Shown: in pieces, positions 33,655-42,017 of the stretch | How positions within the stretch are numbered: position 1 is the stretch's first letter | Layout: every line of letters begins with the position of its first letter | Origin: Halorubrum sp. JWXQ-INN 858 | GTDB taxonomy: Archaea > Halobacteriota > Halobacteria > Halobacteriales > Haloferacaceae | Length of the DNA stretch: 64,000 nt | Direction: 5' to 3' | Assembly (NCBI RefSeq): GCF_009806985.1 | Contig: NZ_WUAX01000005.1 | Location: 209,373-273,372 of the forward strand | The notes under the pieces: model-generated | Told to the model about the DNA's origin: nothing | The model's database searches: none | What the model saw: the letters and a program-made list of their open reading frames with translations, nothing else | Program-made: the position numbers and the translations under genes

Positions 33655-35310
33655 ATGCCGACGGATCCCGATACGGGGTACGACCCCTCGCTGGGTCGGA
33701 AGTTCGTTTTCGTAACCGGGGGCGTCATGTCCGGGCTGGGTAAGGGCATCACCGCCGCCAGCACCGGCCGACTCCTCGCGAACGCGGGCTTCGACGTGAC
33801 CGCCGTCAAGGTGGACCCGTACCTCAACGTCGACGCCGGAACGATGAACCCCTACGAGCACGGCGAGGTGTACGTGCTCAAGGACGGGGGGGAGGTCGAC
33901 CTCGACCTGGGGAACTACGAACGGTTCCTCGGGACGGACATGACCTTCGATCACAACGTCACGACTGGCAAGACCTACCAGCACGTCATCGAGCGCGAAC
34001 GCGCCGGCGACTACCTCGGGAAGACGGTCCAGATCATCCCGCACGTCACCGACGACATCAAACGCCGCATCCGGGAGGCCGCCGAGGGGAGCGACGTCTG
34101 TCTCATCGAGATCGGCGGAACCGTCGGCGACATCGAGTCGATGCCGTTCCTCGAGGCGCTCCGACAGTTCGCCCACGAGGAGGACCCCGAGGACATCCTC
34201 TTTGCACACGTCACGCTCGTCCCGTACTCGAAGAACGGCGAGCAGAAGACGAAGCCGACCCAACACTCGGTGAAGGAGCTGCGGTCGATCGGCCTGCAGC
34301 CCGACGTCCTCGTCGGCCGGTGTACGGAGCGGCTGGACCCGGAGGTCAAAGAGAAGATCGCGCTCTTCTGTGACGTGCCGACGGAGGCCGTCTTCTCGAA
34401 CCCCGACGTCGAGGACATCTACCACGTCCCGCTGATGGTCGAGGACGAGGGGTTAGACGAGTACGTGATGGAGCGGCTCGACCTCGTCGACGAGGCGCTG
34501 CCGAAGGCGGACCGCTCCACCGAGTGGCGCGAGCTCGTCACCCGGGACCGAACCAAGGAGATCGACGTCGCGCTCGTCGGCAAGTACGCGCTGGAGGACG
34601 CCTACATGTCGATCCACGAGGCGCTGAAACACGCCGGCATCGAGACGCGAACCGAGGTGAACGTCCACTGGGTCGACGCCGACGAGACGCGCGATCACCA
34701 CCTCGAACGGCTGGAGGACGCCGACGCCGTCGTCGTTCCCGGCGGCTTCGGCTCCCGCGGGACGGAGGGGAAGATCGAGGCGATCCGTCACGCCCGCGAA
34801 CACGACGTCCCCTTCCTCGGGCTCTGTCTCGGCTTCCAGATGGCGGTCGTCGAACACGCGCGGAACGTCCTCGGGCTGGCGGGCGCACACTCCGCGGAGC
34901 TCGACCCCGACACGCCGTACCCCGTCATCGACCTCCTCCCCGACCAGCACGACACCGAGGAGATGGGCGGGACGATGCGGCTCGGCGCACACGAAACCGA
35001 CATCGAGCCCGGGACGCTGGCGGCCACGGTGTACGGCTCCGGCTCGTGTACCGAGCGTCACCGCCACCGCTACGAGGTGAACCCCGAATTCATCGACGAC
35101 CTCGAGGCCGACGGGTTGCGGTTCTCCGGACGGGCCGGCCGGCGGATGGAGATCCTCGAACGCGAGGACCACCCGTTCTTCTTCGGGACGCAGGCACACC
35201 CCGAGTTCCGGTCGCGGCCGGACCGGGCGAGCCCGCCGTTCGTCGCGCTCGTCGAGGCGGCGTTAGGATCGATGGACACAACAGAGCACGACGCGGACGT
35301 ACCCGTATAA
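33655..35310 (+). CDS. pyrG: CTP synthase
   Basis: A 551-residue CTP synthase converting UTP, ATP and glutamine to CTP. The synthase domain occupies 1-280: [21 protein letters not shown] with P-loop SGLGKGI, and [23 protein letters not shown]. The class I glutamine amidotransferase domain is 300-540, with nucleophile Cys near 390 (LGLCLGFQ) and a His/Glu pair near 515 (AHPEFRSRP). Family length is normal. It heads an operon: its stop overlaps the guaAb ATG (TAATG). A TTTTGCC box precedes ATG 33655 by about 27 nt. Confidence 0.97.
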   Translation: MPTDPDTGYDPSLGRKFVFVTGGVMSGLGKGITAASTGRLLANAGFDVTAVKVDPYLNVDAGTMNPYEHGEVYVLKDGGEVDLDLGNYERFLGTDMTFDHNVTTGKTYQHVIERERAGDYLGKTVQIIPHVTDDIKRRIREAAEGSDVCLIEIGGTVGDIESMPFLEALRQFAHEEDPEDILFAHVTLVPYSKNGEQKTKPTQHSVKELRSIGLQPDVLVGRCTERLDPEVKEKIALFCDVPTEAVFSNPDVEDIYHVPLMVEDEGLDEYVMERLDLVDEALPKADRSTEWRELVTRDRTKEIDVALVGKYALEDAYMSIHEALKHAGIETRTEVNVHWVDADETRDHHLERLEDADAVVVPGGFGSRGTEGKIEAIRHAREHDVPFLGLCLGFQMAVVEHARNVLGLAGAHSAELDPDTPYPVIDLLPDQHDTEEMGGTMRLGAHETDIEPGTLAATVYGSGSCTERHRHRYEVNPEFIDDLEADGLRFSGRAGRRMEILEREDHPFFFGTQAHPEFRSRPDRASPPFVALVEAALGSMDTTEHDADVPV

Positions 35311-36227
35311 TGGTCGACACGGACGAGTTCATCGAGGAGGCGGTCGAGGAGATCGGCGAGACGATCGGCGACGCGAACGCGGTCATCGCGCTGTCGGGGG
35401 GCGTCGACTCCTCCGTCGCGGCGACGCTCGCGTACGAGGCGGTCGGCGACCAGCTGACCCCCGTGTACGTCGACACCGGGCTGATGCGGAAGGGCGAAAC
35501 CGACGAGATCCGCGAGACGTTCGCGTTCATGGAGTCGCTGCGCGTCGTCGAGGCACAGGACCGGTTCTTCGACCGGCTGGCGGGCGTCACCGACCCCGAG
35601 GAGAAGCGACACGTCATCGGCGAGGGGTTCATCGACGAGTTCGAGCGGGTCGCCCGCGACGTCGGCGCGGACTACCTCGTGCAGGGGACGATCTACCCGG
35701 ACCGCATCGAGTCGGAGGGGAACATCAAGTCCCACCACAACGTCGGCGGGCTCCCCGACGTCGTCGACTTCGACGGGATCGTCGAGCCGGTGCGTGACCT
35801 GTACAAGGACGAGGTCCGCGAGGTCGCGCGCGCGCTCGGCCTCGAGGAGGTCATCGCCGAGCGGATGCCGTTCCCCGGCCCGGGCCTCGCCGTCCGGATC
35901 GTCGGCGAGGTCACCCGCGAGAAGGCGGGCGTGGCCCGCGAGGCGTGTCACGTCGTCGAGGAGGAGTTGGCGGAGTACGAGCCGTGGCAGGCGTTCGCGG
36001 CCGTGATCGGAAAGGCGACGGGCGTGAAGGGCGACAACCGGGTCCACGGCTGGGTCGTCGCCGTTCGGTCCGTCGAGAGCCGGGACGGGATGACCGCGCG
36101 GGCCCAGGAGATCGACTGGAACACGCTCCAGCGGATCCAGAGCCGGATCACCGGCGAGAACGAGAACGTCGCCCGCGTCGTCTACGACGTCACCCACAAA
36201 CCCCCCGCGACGATCGAGTACGAGTGA
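35310..36227 (+). CDS. guaAb: GMP synthase subunit B (ATP-pyrophosphatase domain)
   Basis: A 305-residue synthetase subunit of archaeal two-subunit GMP synthase; it aminates XMP using ammonia from a separate glutaminase (GuaAa), not seen here. The PP-loop is LSGGVDSS (about residues 28-35). The GMP synthase C-terminal dimerisation domain follows, with the [13 protein letters not shown] motif and C-terminus [14 protein letters not shown] 35310 overlaps the pyrG stop; its own stop overlaps the next ATG (GTGATG), so three genes are coupled. This is a common haloarchaeal arrangement linking pyrimidine and purine nucleotide synthesis. Confidence 0.96.
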   Translation: MVDTDEFIEEAVEEIGETIGDANAVIALSGGVDSSVAATLAYEAVGDQLTPVYVDTGLMRKGETDEIRETFAFMESLRVVEAQDRFFDRLAGVTDPEEKRHVIGEGFIDEFERVARDVGADYLVQGTIYPDRIESEGNIKSHHNVGGLPDVVDFDGIVEPVRDLYKDEVREVARALGLEEVIAERMPFPGPGLAVRIVGEVTREKAGVAREACHVVEEELAEYEPWQAFAAVIGKATGVKGDNRVHGWVVAVRSVESRDGMTARAQEIDWNTLQRIQSRITGENENVARVVYDVTHKPPATIEYE

Positions 36228-36631
36228 TGTCGGACCAGGACACCGAGCGGAAGGCGGACCAGGACGCCGAGCGGGACGACGAAGACGACGCCGTCCGAGC
36301 GATCGTCGTCGGTCCCGACGAGCACGGGCTCGGCGAGGAGCTGATCGCGCTCGACGCCGTCGTGACCCGCATCGAGGGCGTCGTGGCGACGGAGGCGCTC
36401 CGCGCGGCCGGCATCGAGGACGCGGACTACCTCGTGGTGACCGACGTCGAGGAGGCGACCGGCATCCCGGTCGCAAAGGAGCGGAACCCCGACGTCGTCG
36501 CGGTGACGTACGCCGAGCGGTCGCTCCCGGCGTTCGTCGCCGCGGTCGCCGACGTCGCGATGGACCCGGCGCTGTTGAGCGCCGCCGCGGTCGCCGAGGA
36601 GCTGGCGGGCGGGAACGACGACGATCGGTAG
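36227..36631 (+). CDS. Conserved small protein in pyrG-guaAb operon
   Basis: A 134-residue protein. After a 25-residue acidic N-terminus, the remaining part looks like a small Rossmann-type fold: AIVVGPDEHGLGEELIALDAVV, VATEALRAAGIEDADYLVVTDVEEA, then VVAVTYAERSLPAF. It recalls the N-terminal half of NAD-binding TrkA-like domains but is shorter; it may be the haloarchaeal family labelled DUF7126 (recalled). It overlaps guaAb by one base pair and is followed by direct repeats. Function unknown; conservation of the operon suggests a link to nucleotide synthesis. Confidence 0.8.
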   Translation: MSDQDTERKADQDAERDDEDDAVRAIVVGPDEHGLGEELIALDAVVTRIEGVVATEALRAAGIEDADYLVVTDVEEATGIPVAKERNPDVVAVTYAERSLPAFVAAVADVAMDPALLSAAAVAEELAGGNDDDR

Positions 36632-36685
36632 CGAGCGGGTCGTTCGGTAGCGAGCGGGTCGTTCGGGAGGAGCGGGTCGTTCGGG
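36626..36685. repeat. Tandem 18-19-bp repeats after the pyrG operon
   Basis: CGGTAGCGAGCGGGTCGTT is exact at 36626-36644 and 36645-36663; a variant follows at 36664-36681. The first unit includes the last codons and stop of the upstream gene. Confidence 0.8.
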
Positions 36686-36824
36686 AGCGGGCAACCTACG
36701 AGCGGATCGTCCCACGCCGCACCCGCTCGCGCCGATACGGTTCACACTCCTCCCCGATCGTACGGCTCACCGACATATCCATAACGAACATTTTATTTGC
36801 GATATCGCGATAGTTGACGTCGTC

Positions 36825-36989
36825 ATGGCGAAACTCGGTCAGGGGTGCAGGGAACACCTCGAAAAGGCCCTCCGTATCGACGACCCCAAAGAGAAGAACT
36901 TCCACATCCGACACGTCCTCCAGTCGGCGAGCGTCGACGACTCCCCGACGGACGCCGAGCGGGACGACCGCCCCGCCGACGGCGACTGA
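36825..36989 (+). CDS. Small conserved-looking protein, 54 residues
   Basis: ATG 36825 to TGA 36987-36989 encodes a 54-residue charged protein: MAKLGQGCREHLEKALRIDD, then KEKNFHIRHVLQSASV, and an acidic tail. The predicted N-terminal two-thirds are helical with heptad-like Leu/His pattern and one Cys (residue 8). An AT-rich TTTTATTT box (36790-36797) lies about 30 nt upstream, so a leaderless mRNA is plausible. Codon use is typical for the genome (third-position G/C). I believe similar short proteins exist across Halobacteria, but this was not searched. Confidence 0.65.
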   Translation: MAKLGQGCREHLEKALRIDDPKEKNFHIRHVLQSASVDDSPTDAERDDRPADGD

Positions 36990-37072
36990 TCGGCCGGACC
37001 GGTCCCTCCCGGACGGCCGCGATTCCTGCCCCGGTGCCCGCCGCTTATATACGCGCACACGAACGGGTCCGT

Positions 37073-37822
37073 ATGGACGAGGAGCCACGCGCCGACCGTC
37101 GCTCCCCCGTCGGCGAACCGGTCGTTCGGGCCGACCCCGAAGTGACCGGCGAGCGGGCGGCCGAGGCGGTCGGCTTCGACCCGGACGACCCCGAGAGCCT
37201 CGCTGCGGCCGCCGACACCGTGCGGCGGTTCGCGACCGGCGACGTCGCGGACGACGACCACGTGTTGATGCTCCGCGGCGCGGCGGCGTGTGCGGCGCTC
37301 GTCCGGGGGGTCGGGTCGTACAAGGCGGCCGCCGAGCGCGCCGGCGACGGCGTCTCCGTCTCCTTCATCCGGAAGTGGGCCCGCGTCCACGACCTCCCGC
37401 AGGCGGTCCGCCGGCACGTCGCCCGCGGACGGATCGCGCCGAGCGCGGCCAAACACGTCGCCCGGGTCGCCGGGGACGACCGCTACCTCCTCGCGTGGGC
37501 GACGATCGACGCCGACCTCACGGTCCGTGACGTCCGTGCGGTCGTCTCCGCGATCCACGACGGGTCGGACGCCGAGACGGCGCTCCGTGACGTCGGCGTC
37601 GACGTCGGCCGGCTGACGCTCCGGCTCCCGACGGCGGCGTACGTCGACCTCCGCCGGCACGCCTCGATGCACAACGTGGACCCGGGCGTCGTGGTCGGCG
37701 AGGCGTTGGCGGCCTACTTCTCGGCGGACGGCTCCGACGGGAGGTCCGCCGGCGACTCGCCCGCGACGGATCCCGACGACTCGCTCGAGGACTCGCTCGG
37801 CGATCCGCGCGACGACTCGTAG
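37073..37822 (+). CDS. ParB-like helix-turn-helix domain protein
   Basis: A 249-residue DNA-binding candidate. Residues about 70-165 match the HTH region of ParB-like proteins: AAERAGDGVSVSFIRKWARV (HTH), HDLPQAVRRHVARGRIAPSAAKHVARV (the 'opening' helix with S-A-A-K-H) and VRDVRAVVSAIHDG. Residues about 180-215 are a beta-helix stretch. The C-terminal 35 residues are low-complexity, D/S-rich. A TTATATAC box (37045-37052) is 27 nt before ATG 37073. No ParA or CTPase motif of ParB is present. It may be the haloarchaeal family named DUF7119 (recalled). Its 3' end overlaps the convergent M20 gene by 109 bp. Confidence 0.75.
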   Translation: MDEEPRADRRSPVGEPVVRADPEVTGERAAEAVGFDPDDPESLAAAADTVRRFATGDVADDDHVLMLRGAAACAALVRGVGSYKAAAERAGDGVSVSFIRKWARVHDLPQAVRRHVARGRIAPSAAKHVARVAGDDRYLLAWATIDADLTVRDVRAVVSAIHDGSDAETALRDVGVDVGRLTLRLPTAAYVDLRRHASMHNVDPGVVVGEALAAYFSADGSDGRSAGDSPATDPDDSLEDSLGDPRDDS

Positions 37823-39129
37823 CCGGCCGCGAACCGACGGACGGCGGCCGCGATCGCCGCACGCCCCGACTCCACTTCGTCCCAAACGATCGTCTCGTCC
37901 GGGTAGTGTGCCTCACCGATGTCGCCCGGGCCGAAGAGTACCGCGGGGATCCCCGCCTCGACGTAGTGTCGCGAGTCGGCACCGTACGTCGCGCCCTCCG
38001 GCTCCCGGTCGGGGAGCCCGACGTCCCCCAGCCCCTCGCGGACGGCGGCCACGATCGGCTCGTCGGGGGCGATCTCGGCGGGCTCGAACTGGACCGAGAA
38101 CCGTTCGAACGTCGGCGGGTGCTCGCGCAGCCAGGGGTCGTCGGCGACGATCGACGCGAGGCGCTCGCCGAACAGCGCCTCGGCCTCGGCGACGGTCTCG
38201 CCGGGCGCGACGCCGATCCGGAACTCGGCGGTCAGCGACGCGGGCACGGTCGAGGCCCACGACCCGGCGGTGACGGTCCCGCAGACGACGGGGAACGGGA
38301 CGGGGAACTCCTCGTAGAGGGGATGATCGATCGAGGCCGTCCGCTCGGCTTCGAGGTCGGTGAACGCCCCGCGGATCCGCTCGAAACGCGGGAGGACGTC
38401 CTCGCCGTTCCAGCGGGTGGCGGCGTGTGCGCTCCGCCCCGTTAGCTCCAGGCGCGCCATCAGGCTCCCGCCGCAGGCGACGATCGGCGCGAGGTCGGTC
38501 GGCTCCGCGACGATCGCGGCGTCCCGCTCGAAGGGGTACGGGTTCGCCAGCGCGGCGGTCGCCGCGCCGTAGCCGCCGTCCTCCTCGCCAGCGACCGCCT
38601 CGACGACGACGCGAAGTCCGTCGGCGACGCCCGACCCGTCGTCGGCCTCGAACGCGTCTCGGACGTCGAGTGCCGCCCCGACGCAGGCCGCTAATCCGGA
38701 CTTCATGTCGGCGGCCCCGCGGACGGTGAACGTTTCCGCGTCGGGGTCGTCGCGGTCGACGGCGGTCCCGTCGGCGTCGCGCCACGTCGGTTCGAACGGG
38801 TCGCTCGACCACGACCCGCGCTCGGCGGGCACGACGTCGAGGTGGCCGTTGAGGACGACGGTCGGGTGGTCGTCGTCGCCGTCGGCGGTCGCGTCGCCGA
38901 GCGCGAGGACGCCGCCGACGCTCCGGCGGCCCGCGACGTCGATGGCGGCGGGGTCGTCGGGGAAGGAGGGATGGTCCGCGAGCAGGTCGGCGTCGGCGTC
39001 CCAGACGACCGTCTCGAAGCCGAGCGCGTCGAGGCGGTCTCGGACCCACGCCGTCGCGTCGGCCTCCTCGCCCGCGGTCGATCGGAACCGGCAGAGCCGG
39101 TCGGTGAACCGGCGGAGATCGAACTCCAT
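37714..39129 (-). CDS. M20-family metallopeptidase (ArgE/DapE-like deacylase)
   Basis: A 471-residue zinc hydrolase. Metal ligands: VVLNGHLDVVPA (His/Asp), FTVRGAADMKSG (Asp), EAVAGEEDGG (catalytic Glu pair), and SRHYVEAGIPAVLFGPG near the C-terminus. The lid domain is in the middle (GRSAHAATRWNGEDVL). Members remove acyl groups from ornithine, diaminopimelate or peptides; the substrate is not clear. ATG 39129 is chosen since the family N-terminus begins there; an open extension upstream is unlikely. The last 35 residues are Ser/Pro/Glu-rich and overlap the convergent ParB-like gene. Confidence 0.86.
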   Translation of the reverse strand: MEFDLRRFTDRLCRFRSTAGEEADATAWVRDRLDALGFETVVWDADADLLADHPSFPDDPAAIDVAGRRSVGGVLALGDATADGDDDHPTVVLNGHLDVVPAERGSWSSDPFEPTWRDADGTAVDRDDPDAETFTVRGAADMKSGLAACVGAALDVRDAFEADDGSGVADGLRVVVEAVAGEEDGGYGAATAALANPYPFERDAAIVAEPTDLAPIVACGGSLMARLELTGRSAHAATRWNGEDVLPRFERIRGAFTDLEAERTASIDHPLYEEFPVPFPVVCGTVTAGSWASTVPASLTAEFRIGVAPGETVAEAEALFGERLASIVADDPWLREHPPTFERFSVQFEPAEIAPDEPIVAAVREGLGDVGLPDREPEGATYGADSRHYVEAGIPAVLFGPGDIGEAHYPDETIVWDEVESGRAAIAAAVRRFAAGYESSRGSPSESSSESSGSVAGESPADLPSEPSAEK

Positions 39130-39270
39130 GGTCGCGGCGATGGCGGCGTCGGTGGTAACGTTTCGGGTCGACGGGGATCGCCGGCGTCGTCCCGTTGTGA
39201 CGGCGAGCACCGGTCGGCCCGTCCGTCGTTTCTAAACGCTTATCAGTCACCTGCCGCTAGTAGCGGGTGC

Positions 39271-39344
39271 GGGCCGGTAGCTCAGTTAGGGAGAGCGTCC
39301 GGCTTTTAACCGGACGGTCGGGGGTTCGAATCCCTCCCGGCCCG
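39271..39344 (+). tRNA. tRNA-Lys (anticodon UUU)
   Basis: A complete 74-nt cloverleaf: acceptor GGGCCGG/CCGGCCC; D-arm GCTC...GAGC; anticodon stem TCCGG/CCGGA around CTTTTAA with anticodon TTT; 5-nt variable loop; T-arm GGGGG/CCCTC with TTCGAAT loop; discriminator G. No intron. CCA is not encoded. A TATA/box A-like CTTATCAG at 39239-39246 lies just upstream. It is divergent from the M20 gene. Confidence 0.97.
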
Positions 39345-39375
39345 TTGTCCCGCCGCGAGCACCGTCGCGAGCGGC

Positions 39376-39445
39376 GTCGTCGTGACCCCTTTTAAGCCCC
39401 GAACGTCGTCGCGACCCCTTTTAAGCCCCGAACGTCGTCGCGACC
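39376..39445. repeat. Two tandem 29-bp repeats containing a TATA-like box
   Basis: Units 39376-39404 and 39405-39433 (one mismatch), each with CCTTTTAAG, plus 12 nt of a third. They lie between tRNA-Lys and the ketopantoate reductase gene and may be duplicated promoter-like elements, but no start follows at the usual distance. Confidence 0.75.
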
Positions 39446-39600
39446 GCGCCCCACGCCTCCCGAACCCGAGGCCGCGGCTGCTTATAAGGGCCCACGGGGG
39501 TCCCTTGCGCGTCCTCGGAGCCGAGGCTCGTCGTCCCCTTATATATCGCCCGCTTCGCCGAACCGTCACGGCTTTCGCTCCTCGGGCGCGTTCCGGGCGT

Positions 39601-40527
39601 ATGGAGGTCCTCGTGTACGGTGCCGGTGCGCTCGGGAGCCTCGTCGGCGGGCTGTTAGCGCGGGCGCACGACGTCACGCTCGTCGGGCGCGACCCACACG
39701 TGCGACGGGTCCGGACGGCCGGGCTCCGGATCGACGGAGCGATCGCGGCCGACGTCTCTCCCCGGGCGGTGACCGACGGGCGCGACCGCTCGGCGGACGT
39801 CGCGATCCTGACGACGAAGGCGTACGACGTCGACGCGGCCGCCAGCGACCTCGCCACCGGGACGTACGACGTCGTCGTCCCGCTCTCGAACGGGCTCGTC
39901 GAGGAGCGGCTCGCGGACGCCCTGTCGGGGACGCCCGTGCTGGCCGGAACCGCGAGCTACGGCGCGCGGCTGTCGGAGCCGGGCCGCGTGACCTGTACCG
40001 GCGTCGGCGAGGTCACGGTCGGCGCGCTCGCGGGCGGACCTGACCCCGCCGCCGACCGCGTCGCCCGCGCGTTCGACGCCGCGGGGATCGAATCGGTCGC
40101 CGCCGCGGACATGCCCCGACGTCGCTACGAGAAGCTCGCGGTCAACGCCGGGATCAACGGGCCGTCGGCGCTCGCGCGGGTCGAGAACGGGGCGACGGTC
40201 GCGGCCCCGATCGGCGCGGTCGCCCGTGCGGCGGCGCGGGAGGTCGCCGCCGTCGCGCGGGCCGAGCGCGTCGGTCTCGACGACGACGCGGCGGTCGCCG
40301 CCCTCGAACGGGTCGCCGTCGACACTGCCGCGAACCACTCGTCGATGCGCGAGGACGTGGCGGCGGGGCGGCGCACGGAGGTCGACGCGATCTACGGGGC
40401 CGTCGTCGATCGGGGGGTCGAACACGGGGTTCCGACGCCGACGTGCCGGACGCTCGCGTCGCTGCTCCGCGGTTGGGAGGTCGGCCAGGAGCTCCGAGCG
40501 GGTGAGGGCTCGCCGTCGACGGACTGA
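39601..40527 (+). CDS. panE: 2-dehydropantoate 2-reductase (ketopantoate reductase)
   Basis: A 308-residue NADPH-dependent reductase of the ApbA/PanE family, which makes pantoate for coenzyme A. The N-terminal dinucleotide motif GAGALGS (residues 7-13) is followed by VGRDPH; catalytic lysine in TTKAYD (about 79); KLAVNAGINGPSAL and C-terminal SSMREDVAAGRRTEVDAI (Glu/Ser contacts) are typical. Haloarchaeal pantoate synthesis otherwise uses pantoate kinase, so this fits. Start ATG 39601 begins at the glycine-rich motif. A TATATATC box (39540-39547) lies about 58 nt upstream. Related ApbA proteins of other specificity cannot be ruled out. Confidence 0.88.
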   Translation: MEVLVYGAGALGSLVGGLLARAHDVTLVGRDPHVRRVRTAGLRIDGAIAADVSPRAVTDGRDRSADVAILTTKAYDVDAAASDLATGTYDVVVPLSNGLVEERLADALSGTPVLAGTASYGARLSEPGRVTCTGVGEVTVGALAGGPDPAADRVARAFDAAGIESVAAADMPRRRYEKLAVNAGINGPSALARVENGATVAAPIGAVARAAAREVAAVARAERVGLDDDAAVAALERVAVDTAANHSSMREDVAAGRRTEVDAIYGAVVDRGVEHGVPTPTCRTLASLLRGWEVGQELRAGEGSPSTD

Positions 40528-40617
40528 CTCCGACTGCCGCGTCGGACGGCGTCGTCGATAGCGGGTCGATACGCGGCACGAAAACGAACGGTCGGGTCTC
40601 GGCGGTCGCGACCGGCC

Positions 40618-40839
40618 TCAACACCACTCCTCGAGGACGGGCGCGTCCGTCTCGTCGACGGAGAGCCACGCGTCCTCGCGGGAGACGTCGGCGATCACGA
40701 GCTCCGATCGGGACCGGACGGAGTCGATCGACGCCATCACGTCCGGCGACGGCGTCGGTACCGCGTCCGCACCGGTCGGCAGTGCCGTCGGCCGGCGGTC
40801 GGGGTCCGGTGCGTCCCAGGGAGTGGAACTCCGTGACAT
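40618..40839 (-). CDS. Small conserved haloarchaeal protein, 73 residues
   Basis: A 73-residue protein ending DAPVLEEWC, with VMASIDSVRSRSELVIADVSREDAWLSV as its folded-looking core (about residues 34-62; three short strands). The N-terminal half is Pro/Asp-rich. A TTATCAAT-type box (+ strand ATTGATAAG, 40861-40869) sits about 26 nt from ATG 40839, supporting this start rather than longer in-frame ones. I think it belongs to a short family common in Halobacteria (possibly DUF7556, recalled). The terminal cysteine is unusual. Function unknown. Confidence 0.7.
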   Translation of the reverse strand: MSRSSTPWDAPDPDRRPTALPTGADAVPTPSPDVMASIDSVRSRSELVIADVSREDAWLSVDETDAPVLEEWC

Positions 40840-41168
40840 GCTTGTCACTAATTCGCAACCATTGATAAGGATTGCGAACTCGCGTTCGCGTCGGCGATAT
40901 CGCCACACAAACGTGCATATTCGGGCGAAACATGTACGGATCCATCCTTCGATCCCGTGAGAAAACGTACGCGAACAGTTCCCATGGTGAGGCCGGTGGA
41001 GCCGTTCGTTGAGGTCGCTCGTCGTCCCGTCTCCCCCGTTCGTTGCCGATCCGCTTCTCATCGCGGCGGTTCGCCGGTCCGTTTTCCCCGCTCCGCTCGG
41101 CTCCGCCCGCCCGCTGACGCCGACACGCCTTCGCAGTATACAAGAGGTGGCCCGGCAAATGACGTGGC
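40840..41168. other. 330-bp intergenic region
   Basis: It holds the leftward promoter of the small protein and upstream DNA of the CBS gene. 40840-40990 is AT-richer than surrounding DNA. No gene, repeat or RNA is recognised. Confidence 0.5.
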
Positions 41169-42017
41169 ATGAACGTATCAGACGCCATGACGCCGCGATC
41201 GGACCTCGTCGTCGTCGAGATCCCGGGGAGCCGGAGCGACGTGCTGGAGTACATCCAGGAACACGGTTTCTCCTCGGTGCCCGTCGTGAAGGACGTCGAC
41301 GGCGAGGAGGTGTACCGCGGGCTGGTGTCGCGTGACGACCTCATCGAACAGCCCGACGAGGACCAGCTCGCGCTGTTGATGCGCGAGGTGCCGACGGTCG
41401 GCGCGGACGACGACCTCCGCGAGGCGGCGGCGACGATGGTCGCGGAGCGCTCGCGTCGCCTCCCGGTCGTCGACGGCGACGCCCTCGTCGGGATCGTCAC
41501 CGTCACCGACGTCGTCCGGGCGATCGCCCGCGGCGAGGTCGACGGACAGAAACCGGTCGGCCCGCTCGCCACGCGCGCCGTCAACACGACGTACGTGGGC
41601 ACCCCGCTCCCGGTCGCGGAGCGGGAGATCGGGTTCGCCGACGTCCCGTACGCGGTCGTGCTCGACGACGACGCGGACATGGCGGGCATCCTCACCGAGG
41701 TCGACGTGCTGGAGGTCGCCCGCGTCGTCGAGGGCGAGGCGAGCACCGGCGACTCGCTCGCCGAGCAGGACTCCGAGTGGTCCTGGGAAGGGATCAAGGC
41801 GATCGGCGCGCGCTACCTCCCGACTCGCAACGTGGAGATCCCCGCCGAGGAGACGCGCCACTTCATGACGAGCGACCTCGTCACCGTCACCGGGAGCCGG
41901 ACGGCGGAGGCGGTCGCCCAAGAGCTGATAACCAACGACATCGAGCAGGTCCCGCTCGTGAGCGGCGCCGACCTCGTCGGCATCGTCCGCGACGTCGACC
42001 TCCTGGAGGGCATCTGA
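41169..42017 (+). CDS. CBS-domain protein with four CBS motifs
   Basis: A 282-residue protein composed of four CBS motifs (two Bateman pairs), at about 1-60, 68-122, 130-188 and 225-282. CBS pairs bind adenine nucleotides as sensors. Examples: FSSVPVVKDVDG, RRLPVVDGDALVGIVTVTDVV, and IEQVPLVSGADLVGIVRDVDLLEGI. A linker with Trp (WSWEGIKAIGARY) sits between the pairs. Its stop overlaps the glyS ATG (TGATG), so it is the first gene of an operon with glyS and a dolichol kinase-like gene. The regulated target is not known. Confidence 0.88.
   Translation: MNVSDAMTPRSDLVVVEIPGSRSDVLEYIQEHGFSSVPVVKDVDGEEVYRGLVSRDDLIEQPDEDQLALLMREVPTVGADDDLREAAATMVAERSRRLPVVDGDALVGIVTVTDVVRAIARGEVDGQKPVGPLATRAVNTTYVGTPLPVAEREIGFADVPYAVVLDDDADMAGILTEVDVLEVARVVEGEASTGDSLAEQDSEWSWEGIKAIGARYLPTRNVEIPAEETRHFMTSDLVTVTGSRTAEAVAQELITNDIEQVPLVSGADLVGIVRDVDLLEGI

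Noticed and set aside
39271..39344. tRNA-Lys as an integration site
   Set aside because: No integrase gene or duplicated tRNA 3' end was seen nearby.
39485..39505. Hairpin-type terminator after tRNA-Lys (AAGGGCCC...GGGTCCCTT)
   Set aside because: The pairing needs a bulge and lies about 140 nt past the tRNA; too weak to call.
40957..41172. 71-residue ORF before the CBS gene
   Set aside because: Arg/Pro-rich, no family match, and overlaps the CBS gene start; likely noise.
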